DNA from: Acidimicrobiia bacterium
GTDB taxonomy: Bacteria > Actinomycetota > Acidimicrobiia > Acidimicrobiales > CAIXPF01
Assembly (NCBI GenBank): GCA_009377505.1
Contig: WHTX01000014.1
Coordinates: forward strand, 1-35,139
Reading direction: 5' to 3'
Length of the DNA stretch: 35,139 bases
Positions within the stretch are counted from its first letter, which is position 1. Each line of letters starts with the position of its first letter. Of this stretch, positions 1-9,090 are shown piece by piece. The translations under genes and the position numbers were made by a program. Below the pieces are notes generated by a model that made no database searches, had not been told where the DNA came from, and saw only the letters and a program-made list of their open reading frames with translations.

Positions 1-1
1 C

Positions 2-1918
2 CGCGAGGACGCCGAGCGCGCCCGGGAGCTGCGCCGCTTCGCCCTCGGCCTCATCGACGACCTCGACGGCGCCGCCGCCGGGCCGCGCCCCTGGGGCGAG
101 CACGCCCGCTGGGCCCGGGGCCTGCTCGAGCGGTTCCTGGGCGGGCCCGGCCGCCGGGCCGAGTGGCCGCCGGTGGAGGCCAAGGCGGCCGAACGCCTCG
201 ACGTCGCCCTCGAACGCCTCGGCGGCCTCGACGAGGTGGAGGGCCCGGTCGCCCTCGACGTATTCGTCCGCACCCTCACCCTCGAGCTCGACGCCGACCT
301 CAGCCGGGTCGGCCGCCTCGGCGAAGGCGTCCTCGTCGGCGGCATCGGCCTCGGGGTGGGCCTCGACATCGACCTCGTCGTCGTGCTGGGCCTGGCCGAG
401 GGCACCTTCCCGGCCACGGTGCGCGAGGACTCCCTCCTGCCCGACCACGAGCGCCAGGCGACCGGCGGCGAGCTGCCGCTGCGCCGCCACCAGCTCGACC
501 TCCAGCACCGCCAGCTCCTCGCCACCCTCGCCGGCGCCGAGCGCCACGTGCTCGGCGTCCCCCGGGGCGACCTGCGGCGCAGCACCACGCGGGTGCCCTC
601 GCGCTGGGCTCTCGACGTCGCCTCCGAGCTCGCCGGGGCACCCTGGTGGACCGACGAGCTGTACGCCGCCCAGGTCCCGTGGGTGGCGCACGTCGCCTCC
701 TTCGACGGCGGGCTGCGGAGCCTGGCTTTCCCCGCCACCGAGCAGGAGCATCGCCTCCGCTCCCTGCTGGCTGCCCAGCCCACGCCGGCCTCGCTCGCCC
801 ACCACGACGACCCCGTGCTCGCCCGCGCCGCCGACGCCCTCACCGCCCGTCGCGGCGGGCGCTTCACCCGCTTCGACGGGAACCTCGCCGGCCTGGCCGT
901 GCCCTCACCGACCGCCACGACCACGTCGCCCACCCGCCTCGAGCGCTGGGCCGGCTGCCCCTTCGCCTACCTGCTCCAGGACGTGCTCGGGGTCGCCGTC
1001 GTCGAGAACCCCGAGGAGCAGCTGCGCATCACCCCCCTCGACTGGGGGAACCTCGTGCACGAGACGCTCGAGCGGTTCATCCTCGAGGTGCTCGCCCGGC
1101 CGGGGGGCGAGCAGCCCGAGCCCCACCAGCCGTGGACGGCGCCCGACCGGGCTCGGCTCCTCGACCTCGGCGCGCAGCTGTGCGCCGAGTACGCGCAGCG
1201 CGGCCGCGTCGGGCGCCCCATCTTCTGGCGGCAGGACCGTGCCCGCATCCTCGCTGACCTGGCTCGCTTCCTCGACGCCGACAACCTCACGCGCGCCGAC
1301 CGGGGCGCTCGCCCCCACGCCGCCGAGCTGGCCTTCGGCTTCGGCAGGGCAGGCCTCGAGGCCGTCCCCCTGGAGCTGGCCGACGGCCGGGTCGTGCGCT
1401 TCCGCGGCAAGGCCGACCGCGTCGACGTGGCTGACGACGGCAGCATCCACATCGTCGACTACAAGACGGGCAGGCGCGACCGGTACCGGGGCCTCAGCGA
1501 GGACGAGCCGGACAAGGGGGGCACGCGCCTCCAGCTCGCCGTGTACGGCGTCGCCGCCCGCCTCCACCGGGCCGCACCGGAGGCCCCCGTGCTCGCCGAG
1601 TACTGGTTCGTCTCCACCAAGGGCGACTTCAGGCGGGTCGGCTACCTGGTCACCCCCGAGGTGCTCGACCGGGTGGGCCGCACGCTCGGGACCATCGTCG
1701 GCGGCATCGAGGCCGGCGCCTTTCCGTCCCACCCCACCGCCGTCAGCTCCTCGCCGTTCAAGGAGTGCGAGTACTGCGACGTCGACGGCCTCGGGGTGAC
1801 CGACCTGCGCAAGGCCTGGGAGCGCAAGCGCTCCGACCCCGCCCTCGTCCCATACGCCGAGCTGGCCGAGCCCTTGGAGGGTGTCGCCGCCGAGGTCGAG
1901 GAGGTGGCCGGTGCCTGA
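2..1918 (+). CDS. AddB-like helicase/PD-(D/E)XK nuclease subunit, 5' end cut off
   Basis: The reading frame is open from base 2, so the N-terminus lies outside the window. The first visible third matches the C-terminal part of an AddB/UvrD-type helicase (LGLAEGTFP, then a LLPDHERQ stretch). Next comes the typical entry to a RecB-family nuclease: a serine/threonine-rich LERWAGCPFAYLL segment (Cys codon 956-958), then the nuclease core IVDYKTG (Asp at 1457, Lys at 1463) and a QLAVYG helix. A C-terminal CEYC pair sits at 1766-1777. AddB-type proteins place a 4Fe-4S cluster on C...CxxCx5C; here the last position is Gly (1793-1795), so one ligand seems lost. The stop overlaps the next gene by 8 bases, so the two are translationally coupled. 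Likely role: double-strand break end processing together with the downstream helicase. Whether it is closer to AddB or to actinobacterial AdnA is not decidable from the fragment. Confidence 0.85.
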   Translation, partial: REDAERARELRRFALGLIDDLDGAAAGPRPWGEHARWARGLLERFLGGPGRRAEWPPVEAKAAERLDVALERLGGLDEVEGPVALDVFVRTLTLELDADLSRVGRLGEGVLVGGIGLGVGLDIDLVVVLGLAEGTFPATVREDSLLPDHERQATGGELPLRRHQLDLQHRQLLATLAGAERHVLGVPRGDLRRSTTRVPSRWALDVASELAGAPWWTDELYAAQVPWVAHVASFDGGLRSLAFPATEQEHRLRSLLAAQPTPASLAHHDDPVLARAADALTARRGGRFTRFDGNLAGLAVPSPTATTTSPTRLERWAGCPFAYLLQDVLGVAVVENPEEQLRITPLDWGNLVHETLERFILEVLARPGGEQPEPHQPWTAPDRARLLDLGAQLCAEYAQRGRVGRPIFWRQDRARILADLARFLDADNLTRADRGARPHAAELAFGFGRAGLEAVPLELADGRVVRFRGKADRVDVADDGSIHIVDYKTGRRDRYRGLSEDEPDKGGTRLQLAVYGVAARLHRAAPEAPVLAEYWFVSTKGDFRRVGYLVTPEVLDRVGRTLGTIVGGIEAGAFPSHPTAVSSSPFKECEYCDVDGLGVTDLRKAWERKRSDPALVPYAELAEPLEGVAAEVEEVAGA

Positions 1919-4900
1919 TCATCCCGCCCCCGCCGCCCGCGCCGCCCCCGACCAGGCCGCCAGGGACCGCATCGGTGGCGAGCTCGACGCCACCCTCTTC
2001 GTCGAGGCGGGCGCAGGGTCGGGCAAGACCACCGCCCTCGTCGAGCGCATCGTCGGCCTCGTGGTCGCCGGCCACGCCCAGCTGGCCTCGATAGCGGCCA
2101 TCACGTTCACCGAGAAGGCCGGCGCCGAGCTGCGCGACCGGGTGCGGCACGCGCTCCAACGGCGAGCCAGCGCCACGCCCGACGGCGAGGTCGCCGACCG
2201 CTGCCGAGAGGCCCTCGACCAGCTCGACGCGGCCGCCATCGGCACCCTGCACGCCTTCGCCCAGCGGCTCCTCACCGAGCACCCTGTCGAGGCCCGCCTC
2301 CCGCCCCGGGTTGAGGTGCTCGACGAGGTCTCCTCCGGTGTCGAGCTCGAGCGGCGCTGGACGTCCTTCCGCGACGAGCTGCTCGCCGACGCCGACCTCG
2401 AGCGCTCCCTGCTCCTGCTCTTCGCCGCCGGCGTGCCCCACCAGGCGCTCCGGGCGCTCGCCGTCGCCTTCGACGACAACTGGGACCTCGTGGCCGAGCA
2501 CGTCCCCGAGTCCTCGCCCGACCCGCCCCCGGTGCGCGCCCGGGTCGACGCCGCGCTGGCTGACGTGACCGCCGTCTGCGCCGAGCGGGCCCATTGCACC
2601 AAGCCCGGGGACCGCCTGCACGAGCGCCTCGACGCCATCGAGGCCTACCTGGTGCGGCTGCGGGCGCTCGACGACGAGGTGGAGCTGCTCGAGGCGCTGG
2701 CCGAGGGCGCCCCCGTCCGGCCGAGCTTCCGGGTCGGCAACTGTGGGGCCAAGGGCAACTGGCGCCTCGACGTCGCCGAGCTGCGAGAGCGGGTGGCTGC
2801 CGCCGGCGAGGCCCTGCTGCGCGTGCGGGGGGAGGTGTCCCAGGCTTGCGCCCGGCGCATCGGCTCGGCAGTGCGCCGCTTCACCTTGGCCGCGGCCGAG
2901 GAGCGCCGGGCCGCGGGCCGCCTCGAGTTCCACGACCTGTTGGTCCTGGCCCGCCAGCTCCTGCGCGACCCCGAGCACGGGCCCGAGGTGCGCGCCCACC
3001 TGCACGGGCGCTACCGGCGCCTCCTGCTCGACGAGTTCCAGGACACCGACCCCATCCAGATCGAGCTGGCCGTGCGCATCACCGCCGCCGACCCGGCGAG
3101 CGAGGACGCCGGCCGGCTGCCCTGGGACGAGGTCCCCGTCGCCCGGGGCGCCCTCTTCGTCGTGGGCGACCCGAAGCAGTCCATCTACCGGTTCCGGCGG
3201 GCCGACATCGCCACCTTCCTGCGGGCCCGGGCACGCTTCGGGCCCGAGGCGGGCGGCCCGGTCGAGCTCACGGCCAACTTCCGCACCGGTGGCCCGGTGA
3301 TCGACTGGGTGAACCACGCCCTCGGCGCGCTGATGGGCGAAGCGCCGGCCGTGGACCTCGACACCCCCTCCCAGCCCGACTACGTGGCCCTCCGAGCAGT
3401 CCGCCCCGGTCCTGGCGCCGGCCCCCCCGTGGCGGTGCTCGGCCGGGCCCTGCACGCGCCGCGCACCGGTGCTGACGAGCTGCGCACCGCCGAGGCCGTC
3501 GAGGTCGCCGCCACCGTGGCCCGGGCGGTGACCGAGGGCTGGTCGGTGGCGGAGCGCGACGGTACGTGGCGGCCCGCCCGGTTGGGCGACGTCACCATCC
3601 TCGTGCCCGCCCGCACGTCGCTGCCCTTCCTCGAGGAGGCGCTCGACGCCTCCGGCATCCCCTATCGGGCCGAGTCCAGCTCGCTCGTGTACGCCACCCG
3701 CGCCGTCCGTGACCTGCTGATGGTGCTCAGGGCGGTCGACGACCCCACCGACCAGCTCCGCACCGTGGCCGCCCTGCGCACCCCGCTGCTCGGCTGCGGT
3801 GACGACGACCTGTTCCGCTGGAAGGTCGAGCGGCGGGGCAGCTGGAGCTGGTTCGCCCCCGCCCCCGCCCCCGCGCCCGAGGGCGCCGACGCCGACGACC
3901 CGGTGGGGGCCGGGCTCGCTTACCTGGCCGAGCTCCATGGGCGGCGCCGCTGGCAGACCCCCTCCGAGCTGCTCGACCGGGTGGCGACGGACCGCCGGGC
4001 CCTCGAGCTCGGCTTCGCCGAGGGCCGGCCCCGAGACGTCTGGCGCCGCCTCCGCTTCGTGGTCGACCAGGCCCGGGCGTGGAGCGAGGCCACCGGCGGC
4101 AGCCTGCGGGAGTACCTCCACTGGGTCGACCAGCAGTCCGCCGAGGGGGCCAGGGTCGCCGAGTCGGTGCTCCCCGAGACCGACGACGATGCCGTGCGCA
4201 TCATGACCATCCACGCCGCCAAGGGCCTCGAGTTCCCCATCACCGTCGTCTCCGGCATGTCGACCGTCCCCCAGAGCCGCCGGGCCCCGGCCGAGGTGGT
4301 GTTCCCGCCCCAGGGGAGCGTCGGCTACCGCTTCGGCCGCCACGTGACGACCGACGAGTACGAGGCGTACAAGCCCATCGACGAGCAGATGGGCTACGAC
4401 GAGCGCATCCGCCTCCTCTACGTGGCCTGTACCCGGGCCCGCGACCACCTGGTCGTCTCCCTCCACCGCAAGGCCCGAGCGAGCGCGCCCGAGAAGAACA
4501 AGCGCACCAACGCCGAACTGCTGCTCGACGGCACGGGCGTCCTGTTGGACACCCTGCCCGACGCCGTCGACCCCGGCTCGACGGTGGCCGTGGCCAACCC
4601 CGTGCTGCCCGCGGCACCCCCGCCCCCGCCACCCCTCGAGGAGTGGGCCACCGAGCGTGACGCCGCGCTGGCCCGGGGCTCCCGGCCCACGGCGGTCGCG
4701 GCTACGGCCCTCACCGACGAGGGCGTGCTCGACGGCGACCCCGAGCCCGACCCCGGCCTCGACAAGCGCCCCCGCGACCTCGACCTGCCCCCGTGGCTCA
4801 AGGGCCGCTACGGCAGCGCTGTCGGCCGCGCCGTGCACGGCGTACTGCAGACGATCGACCTGGCAACAGGGGAGGGGCTCGACGCCGCCGTCACCGCCCA

Positions 4901-5345
4901 GTCCGAGGCCGAGGCCGTCCCCGGCCGTGCCGACGCCGTGCGCCGACTCGTGCGGGACGCCCTCGCCTCGGCCTCCGTCCGGGAAGCGGCGTCCGCCCCT
5001 CACTGGCGCGAGGTCTACGCCTGCGCGCCCACCGAGGGCGGCCGGCTGCTCGAGGGCTACGTCGACCTGCTCTACCGCACGAGCGCCGGGCTCGTCGTCG
5101 TCGACCACAAGACCTCGGCCTCGGCCGACCCCGCCGACATCGACAGGCGCCTCCAGGGCTATCGGCTCCAGGGGGCCTCCTACGCCTTCGTCGTGGGCGT
5201 GACCACCGGCGAGCCCGTCACCAGGGTCACGTTCCTGTTCCTCACGCCCGAGGGCGCCATCGAGCGGCACCTCGACGACCTCGACGGCGCGGTGGCCGAG
5301 GTGCGCGCCCTCGTGGCTGCGGGGGAAGAGGTGGTCCTCAGCTGA
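1911..5345 (+). CDS. AddA-like UvrD-family ATP-dependent helicase-nuclease
   Basis: 1144 residues. A complete superfamily 1 helicase motif set is visible: Walker A GAGSGKTT (34-41), DEFQD (374-378), VGDPKQSIYRFR (from 418), NFRT, TIHAAKGLEF (from 766) and RIRLLYVACTRARD (from 832). A C-terminal RecB-family nuclease follows, with GRAVHGVLQ, an Asp near 1052, VDHKT (Asp 1065, Lys 1067) and a YRLQGASYA helix. No Fe-S cysteines are seen in this nuclease, as expected of AddA. Start: GTG at 1911 is preferred because GAGGAGGT lies 5 bases upstream; a GTG at 1881 is in frame but has no usable spacing. It forms an operon with the AddB-like gene (8-base overlap). Together they should unwind and resect broken DNA ends before RecA loading. 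A proline-rich linker (AAPPPPPPLEEW) separates helicase and nuclease lobes. Confidence 0.93.
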   Translation: MPDHPAPAARAAPDQAARDRIGGELDATLFVEAGAGSGKTTALVERIVGLVVAGHAQLASIAAITFTEKAGAELRDRVRHALQRRASATPDGEVADRCREALDQLDAAAIGTLHAFAQRLLTEHPVEARLPPRVEVLDEVSSGVELERRWTSFRDELLADADLERSLLLLFAAGVPHQALRALAVAFDDNWDLVAEHVPESSPDPPPVRARVDAALADVTAVCAERAHCTKPGDRLHERLDAIEAYLVRLRALDDEVELLEALAEGAPVRPSFRVGNCGAKGNWRLDVAELRERVAAAGEALLRVRGEVSQACARRIGSAVRRFTLAAAEERRAAGRLEFHDLLVLARQLLRDPEHGPEVRAHLHGRYRRLLLDEFQDTDPIQIELAVRITAADPASEDAGRLPWDEVPVARGALFVVGDPKQSIYRFRRADIATFLRARARFGPEAGGPVELTANFRTGGPVIDWVNHALGALMGEAPAVDLDTPSQPDYVALRAVRPGPGAGPPVAVLGRALHAPRTGADELRTAEAVEVAATVARAVTEGWSVAERDGTWRPARLGDVTILVPARTSLPFLEEALDASGIPYRAESSSLVYATRAVRDLLMVLRAVDDPTDQLRTVAALRTPLLGCGDDDLFRWKVERRGSWSWFAPAPAPAPEGADADDPVGAGLAYLAELHGRRRWQTPSELLDRVATDRRALELGFAEGRPRDVWRRLRFVVDQARAWSEATGGSLREYLHWVDQQSAEGARVAESVLPETDDDAVRIMTIHAAKGLEFPITVVSGMSTVPQSRRAPAEVVFPPQGSVGYRFGRHVTTDEYEAYKPIDEQMGYDERIRLLYVACTRARDHLVVSLHRKARASAPEKNKRTNAELLLDGTGVLLDTLPDAVDPGSTVAVANPVLPAAPPPPPPLEEWATERDAALARGSRPTAVAATALTDEGVLDGDPEPDPGLDKRPRDLDLPPWLKGRYGSAVGRAVHGVLQTIDLATGEGLDAAVTAQSEAEAVPGRADAVRRLVRDALASASVREAASAPHWREVYACAPTEGGRLLEGYVDLLYRTSAGLVVVDHKTSASADPADIDRRLQGYRLQGASYAFVVGVTTGEPVTRVTFLFLTPEGAIERHLDDLDGAVAEVRALVAAGEEVVLS

Positions 5346-5525
5346 TCCCGCGGTCGCCAGGGCTCTCGCCTCGTCCCGGCGCCGGTCTGGCGGGATCGCC
5401 GCTCGTCGCGCCCAACTGGGTCGTTCGCCTCATGTGACCGACGCCGCCGCCGATAGGAGTCGGCCCTCACACAGCGGGGCAAGGAAGTTGCCGAGGACGA
5501 CGACCCGACGACCCCGGGAGGGCCC

Positions 5526-7514
5526 ATGTCGACGAGCGCGTTGGCCAACCTTCGGGCCTGGCTGCCGAAGGGCAACACGCTCTCGGACGATGCCTTCAGG
5601 GTCCGTCATCTCATCCTGCGCACCCTGCTGCTCGTCCACGTGCCGGCGTTGTTCCTGTGGGCGTTGGCCGTCGGGATCGCCCCGCTCCACGCACTCGGCG
5701 AGGTGGCGCTGCCCCTGTTCTGCTGGCTGACGTCCGGCTACGCCCGCAACCGGCGCATCGACGCCCTGCTGGTGACCGCCGGGTTGGTGTGGTGCTCGCT
5801 GGTGCTCGTGCACGTGTCCAATGGCAGCATCGAAGCCCACTTCCACTTCTTCATCATCATCCCCTTCATCACCCTCTACCAGGACTGGGTGCCGTTCCTG
5901 TACGCCATCGCCTTCACCGTCATCAGCCACGGCATGGGCAGCTGGCTCCGCCCCGACCTGATCTTCAACCACGACGCCGCAGTGGCGCGGCCTTGGACCT
6001 GGTCGGTCATCCACGGAGTGGCCGTGGCCTTGGCCAGCGCCGGTGGGGTCACGTTCTGGCGCGCGGCCGAGCGGGAGCGGGCGCGGGCCACCGACCTCGC
6101 GACCAGCCTCGCCGTGCAGCACGAGCACGCCGTCGCCACAGAGGCGGGCCACCGCACCTTCTCCGACCTGCTCGTGACCCTGGCCCGCCGGAACCAGAAC
6201 CTCATCGAGCGCCAGCTGCGGTTGATCGACACCCTCGAGCACCAGGAGCAGAACGAGGGTGCCCTGGCCAACCTGTTCCGCCTCGACCACTTCGCCACCC
6301 GCATGCGACGGAACGCCGAGAGCCTCATCGTGCTCTCGGGCGCAGAGGCGCCGCCCCGGCTCACCGATCCCCAGCCCCTCTCCGAGGTGATCCGCGGCGC
6401 TGTCGGCGAGATCGAGGACTACCAGCGAGTCGACCTCGTCGTCTCCGCCGACCCCCTCATCGCCGGCCGAGCCGTGTTGAGCATCGCTCACCTGCTGGCT
6501 GAACTGATCGAGAACGCCACCGTCTTCAGCCCCTCCAGCTCGCGGGTGACGGTCGTCGGCCGCAGCCTCCGCGACGGCGGTTGCGCGGTGGAGGTCGTCG
6601 ACAGTGGCATCGGGATGTCCGAGGCCGACCTCGACCGCTACAACGAACGCCTGGCCGACCCGCCCGAGGTGGACGTCGACCTGGTGCGCATGCTGGGGCT
6701 CCACGTCGTGGGCCGTCTCGCCGGCCGCCACGACGTCGCCGTGGGCCTCGACCGCAACTCGCTCGGCGGGCTCACCGCCACCGTCGCCATCCCGGCGTCC
6801 CTGCTGGCGGAGGCAGCGACCGCCAGCGACCTCCCCAGGCGCACGATCCCCCCGGCCCTTCACGACCCCTACGGCCCCTTCGAGCGCCAAGGGCACAGCC
6901 GGGCCGAGCAGCGCGGTGAGTGGGCTACCCCGCTGGTCCCGCGACCGACAGCCGCCCACGCCCGCCCCGCCGCCTCGCCCGTCGCGTCGGCGCCACCCCC
7001 CTCGCCCGCCCGCCGCCCGCCGCCCGCCCCCTCCTTGCGCCCAGCGGCCAACGGACGAGGTGGCAGCGAGGCGGAGCCCGCGGGCCCAGCGGAGGGAGGC
7101 CCGGGCCTGTCGCGCCTGCCCTACGGCAGTCGTGGCTACCGGAACGGCGCGGGCGCACCTGCGCTCGACCACCGTCAAGGCGGGGAGGCGACCCGACCGG
7201 GTGCCGGCTCACACCAGACGGCGGCCGGCAACGGCGGGCCCGAACCGCAGGTCGTGCACGGGCTGCCCTACGGCGGCGAGGCGGATCGCCAGCTCAACGG
7301 GAACGAGCGGGGCTCGTGGCCGCCGGCCGAGGCGCCGTCGGCCCTCACCCGCCGCGTCCCCATGGCCAACCTGGCGCCGGCCCTGCGCGATGGCGACGAG
7401 CCGGAGAACGACCTACCGGCGGAGGCCCGGCGCCTCTCGAGCTTCCAATCGGGGGTGCAGCGGGCCCGCGCCGCCAACGACGGCGACGACGCTCCGCCGG
7501 GACCGTGGGGATGA
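5526..7514 (+). CDS. cvnA: CvnA-type membrane sensor histidine kinase-like protein (conservon)
   Basis: 662 residues. The N-terminal ~180 residues hold about six hydrophobic segments with a histidine-rich HFHFF motif (His105, His107) inside the membrane region, a pattern also met in membrane sensors of some GGDEF and kinase proteins. A helical dimerisation region follows with RLDHFATRMRRNAESL (His255), then an ATPase domain with N box ELIENA, G1 box DSGIGM (near 359) and GLHVVGRLAGRH. From about residue 450 the chain is long, low-complexity and Pro/Ala/Gly-rich, with two LPYG-type repeats, typical of conservon kinases. ATG start with GGGAGG just upstream. First gene of a four-gene unit with cvnB, cvnC and cvnD. 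In Streptomyces, Cvn proteins form a membrane complex resembling eukaryotic G-protein signalling; the kinase activity of CvnA is not always demonstrated. The ~180 bases upstream hold no gene. Confidence 0.9.
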   Translation: MSTSALANLRAWLPKGNTLSDDAFRVRHLILRTLLLVHVPALFLWALAVGIAPLHALGEVALPLFCWLTSGYARNRRIDALLVTAGLVWCSLVLVHVSNGSIEAHFHFFIIIPFITLYQDWVPFLYAIAFTVISHGMGSWLRPDLIFNHDAAVARPWTWSVIHGVAVALASAGGVTFWRAAERERARATDLATSLAVQHEHAVATEAGHRTFSDLLVTLARRNQNLIERQLRLIDTLEHQEQNEGALANLFRLDHFATRMRRNAESLIVLSGAEAPPRLTDPQPLSEVIRGAVGEIEDYQRVDLVVSADPLIAGRAVLSIAHLLAELIENATVFSPSSSRVTVVGRSLRDGGCAVEVVDSGIGMSEADLDRYNERLADPPEVDVDLVRMLGLHVVGRLAGRHDVAVGLDRNSLGGLTATVAIPASLLAEAATASDLPRRTIPPALHDPYGPFERQGHSRAEQRGEWATPLVPRPTAAHARPAASPVASAPPPSPARRPPPAPSLRPAANGRGGSEAEPAGPAEGGPGLSRLPYGSRGYRNGAGAPALDHRQGGEATRPGAGSHQTAAGNGGPEPQVVHGLPYGGEADRQLNGNERGSWPPAEAPSALTRRVPMANLAPALRDGDEPENDLPAEARRLSSFQSGVQRARAANDGDDAPPGPWG

Positions 7515-7539
7515 TCGACGGCGGGAGGCCGGAGGAGTC

Positions 7540-7962
7540 GTGGAGCGATTGAGCGCAGACGCGCAGAACCTCAACTGGCTGGTCTCGAGCTTCGCCGGTC
7601 GCGTCGCTGGGGTCACCCGGGCCCTGGTGGTGAGCGCCGACGGCCTGCTCATCGCCATGTCCGTCGAGGTCGACCGGACGAAGGGCGACCAGCTCGCGGC
7701 CATCGTGTCCGGCCTCGCGTCCCTCGCGCACGGGGCGCGACGCTGCCTCGGCAACCGGATGGTGAAGCAGATGATCGTGGAGATGGACGGCGAGTTCCTG
7801 TTCGCCATGACGATCAGCGACGGCTCGACCCTGTGCGTCACGGCGTCGGCCGGATCCGACCTCGGTTTCGTCGGCTACGAGATGGGCCTGCTGGTGAGCC
7901 GGGTCGGCGATGCCTTGACGCCGGCCCTGCGTTCCGAGCTGCAGTCATCCCTGCCACGGTGA
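7540..7962 (+). CDS. cvnB: CvnB Roadblock/LC7-domain protein
   Basis: 140 residues. One Roadblock/LC7 domain covers nearly the whole protein: NLNWLVSSFAGRVAGVTRALVVSADGLLIAMS, then LAAIVSGLASLAHGARR and the terminal strand-helix pair. This family matches MglB-like regulators of small GTPases. GTG at 7540 is chosen: GGAGGAG lies just upstream and the domain begins about ten residues later. The frame is open far upstream, but that stretch lies inside cvnA and is Arg/Pro-rich shadow sequence. It starts 25 bases after the cvnA stop. By analogy with conservons it should link the sensor kinase to the GTPase CvnD, probably as GTPase regulator or scaffold. Confidence 0.92.
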   Translation: MERLSADAQNLNWLVSSFAGRVAGVTRALVVSADGLLIAMSVEVDRTKGDQLAAIVSGLASLAHGARRCLGNRMVKQMIVEMDGEFLFAMTISDGSTLCVTASAGSDLGFVGYEMGLLVSRVGDALTPALRSELQSSLPR

Positions 7963-8047
7963 GCCACGCCCGCGGCCCGAGCGGCCGCCGACCCCGACAG
8001 GGCATCACCGGTGCACGCCGGTCGACAGGTCCCGAAACCGAGGTGCC

Positions 8048-8416
8048 GTGAGCCGAAGCGAACATCCCGAGGATGGCCCGCCGCCCCGGCTCGCCCGCCC
8101 CTACGCCGTGGTCGGCGGGCGCACGACACCAGCCCAGCCCCGGCTCGCCGTAGAGGCTCTCGTCTCCACCACCGAGCATGGCCTGGCCAACCTGGCCGCG
8201 CTCTCGCTCGAGCACCGGGACATCACAGACCTGTGCCGTGAGCCTCACTCCGTCGCCGAGGTGGCCGCCAGGTTGCGCCTGCCCTACGGCGTCGCCCGAG
8301 TGCTGGTCGGCGACCTGGCCTCCTCGGGGCTCGTGTCCGTGCACGGTGCAGCGGACCCGGACGGCCCCGACGACACGACGCTCGAGGAGGTGCTCCATGC
8401 GCTTCGCGCCCGCTGA
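8048..8416 (+). CDS. cvnC: CvnC DUF742 protein
   Basis: 122 residues. Matches the DUF742 family: LARPYAVVGGRT near the N-terminus, LAVEALVSTTE, a central helix EHRDITDLCREPHSVAEVAARLRLPYGVARVLVGDL and a LVSVH strand. The second half looks like a winged-helix fold, which is why the family is often suspected of binding DNA or protein partners; its biochemical role is not settled. GTG start at 8048 with GAGG 4 bases before it. There are 85 bases between cvnB and this gene and a 20-base overlap with cvnD, so C and D are probably translated together. Confidence 0.92.
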   Translation: MSRSEHPEDGPPPRLARPYAVVGGRTTPAQPRLAVEALVSTTEHGLANLAALSLEHRDITDLCREPHSVAEVAARLRLPYGVARVLVGDLASSGLVSVHGAADPDGPDDTTLEEVLHALRAR

Positions 8417-9014
8417 CCGCCAGCCCAGCCCGGTCTTCGCCCCAGGCCAGCCCATCCCGGTGAAGATCCTGGTGGCCGGCGGGTTCGGCGTCGGCAAGAC
8501 CACCTTCGTCGGCGCGGTGTCAGAGATCGATCCGCTGACCACCGAGGCGCCGATGACCTCGCTCAGCCTGGGTGTCGACGACACGGCCCGAGTGTCGGGC
8601 AAGACGACCACCACCGTCGCCATGGACTTCGGCCGCATCACCCTGCGCGAGGAACTGATCCTCTACCTGTTCGGCACGCCCGGCCAGGACCGGTTCTGGT
8701 TCATGTGGGACGACCTCGCCATCGGGGCCATCGGGGCCGTTGTGCTGCTCGACACGAGACGGGTGGAGGACTGCTTCGCCGCGGTGGACTTCTTCGAGCA
8801 CCGCGGCATGCCCTTCGTGGTCGCCCAGAACTGCTTCGACGGCTCCGCCCACCACTCCTTGGAGGCGATCCGCGAGGCCCTGGCCATCGGCCCCCACGTA
8901 CCGGTGGTGCGCTGCGACGCCCGCGACGGTCGCTCGGCCAACGACGTCCTGGTCAGCTTGGTCGAGCACGCGCTCCTCCGGCGCCGGGCACGGGCTGGCG
9001 CCACCACTCGCTGA
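8397..9014 (+). CDS. cvnD: CvnD small GTP-binding protein
   Basis: 205 residues. Ras-like GTPase of the CvnD/MglA-related group. Walker A GGFGVGKTT (28-36), G3 box FGTPGQDRF and a G4-like QNCFDG in place of canonical NKxD, as is usual in CvnD proteins. ATG at 8397 is supported by GAGGAGG 6 bases upstream and lies within the end of cvnC. The last gene of the conservon. It should cycle between GDP and GTP under control of CvnB and the membrane sensor CvnA. The output is unknown here: no cytochrome P450 gene follows, whereas some Streptomyces conservons have one. Confidence 0.94.
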   Translation: MRFAPADRQPSPVFAPGQPIPVKILVAGGFGVGKTTFVGAVSEIDPLTTEAPMTSLSLGVDDTARVSGKTTTTVAMDFGRITLREELILYLFGTPGQDRFWFMWDDLAIGAIGAVVLLDTRRVEDCFAAVDFFEHRGMPFVVAQNCFDGSAHHSLEAIREALAIGPHVPVVRCDARDGRSANDVLVSLVEHALLRRRARAGATTR

Positions 9015-9090
9015 GCGCCTGGCAGCTTCCGGCTCAGCGGCGGCGCGCCGACGCCGCCGGGCTCGCCGACGTGCACCAGACTGCACGGCC

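Noticed and set aside
1758-5270. 1170-codon minus-strand open frame antisense to the AddA-like gene
   Set aside because: Composition is Gly/Val/Ala/His-rich shadow of high-GC third positions; the plus strand has all helicase motifs.
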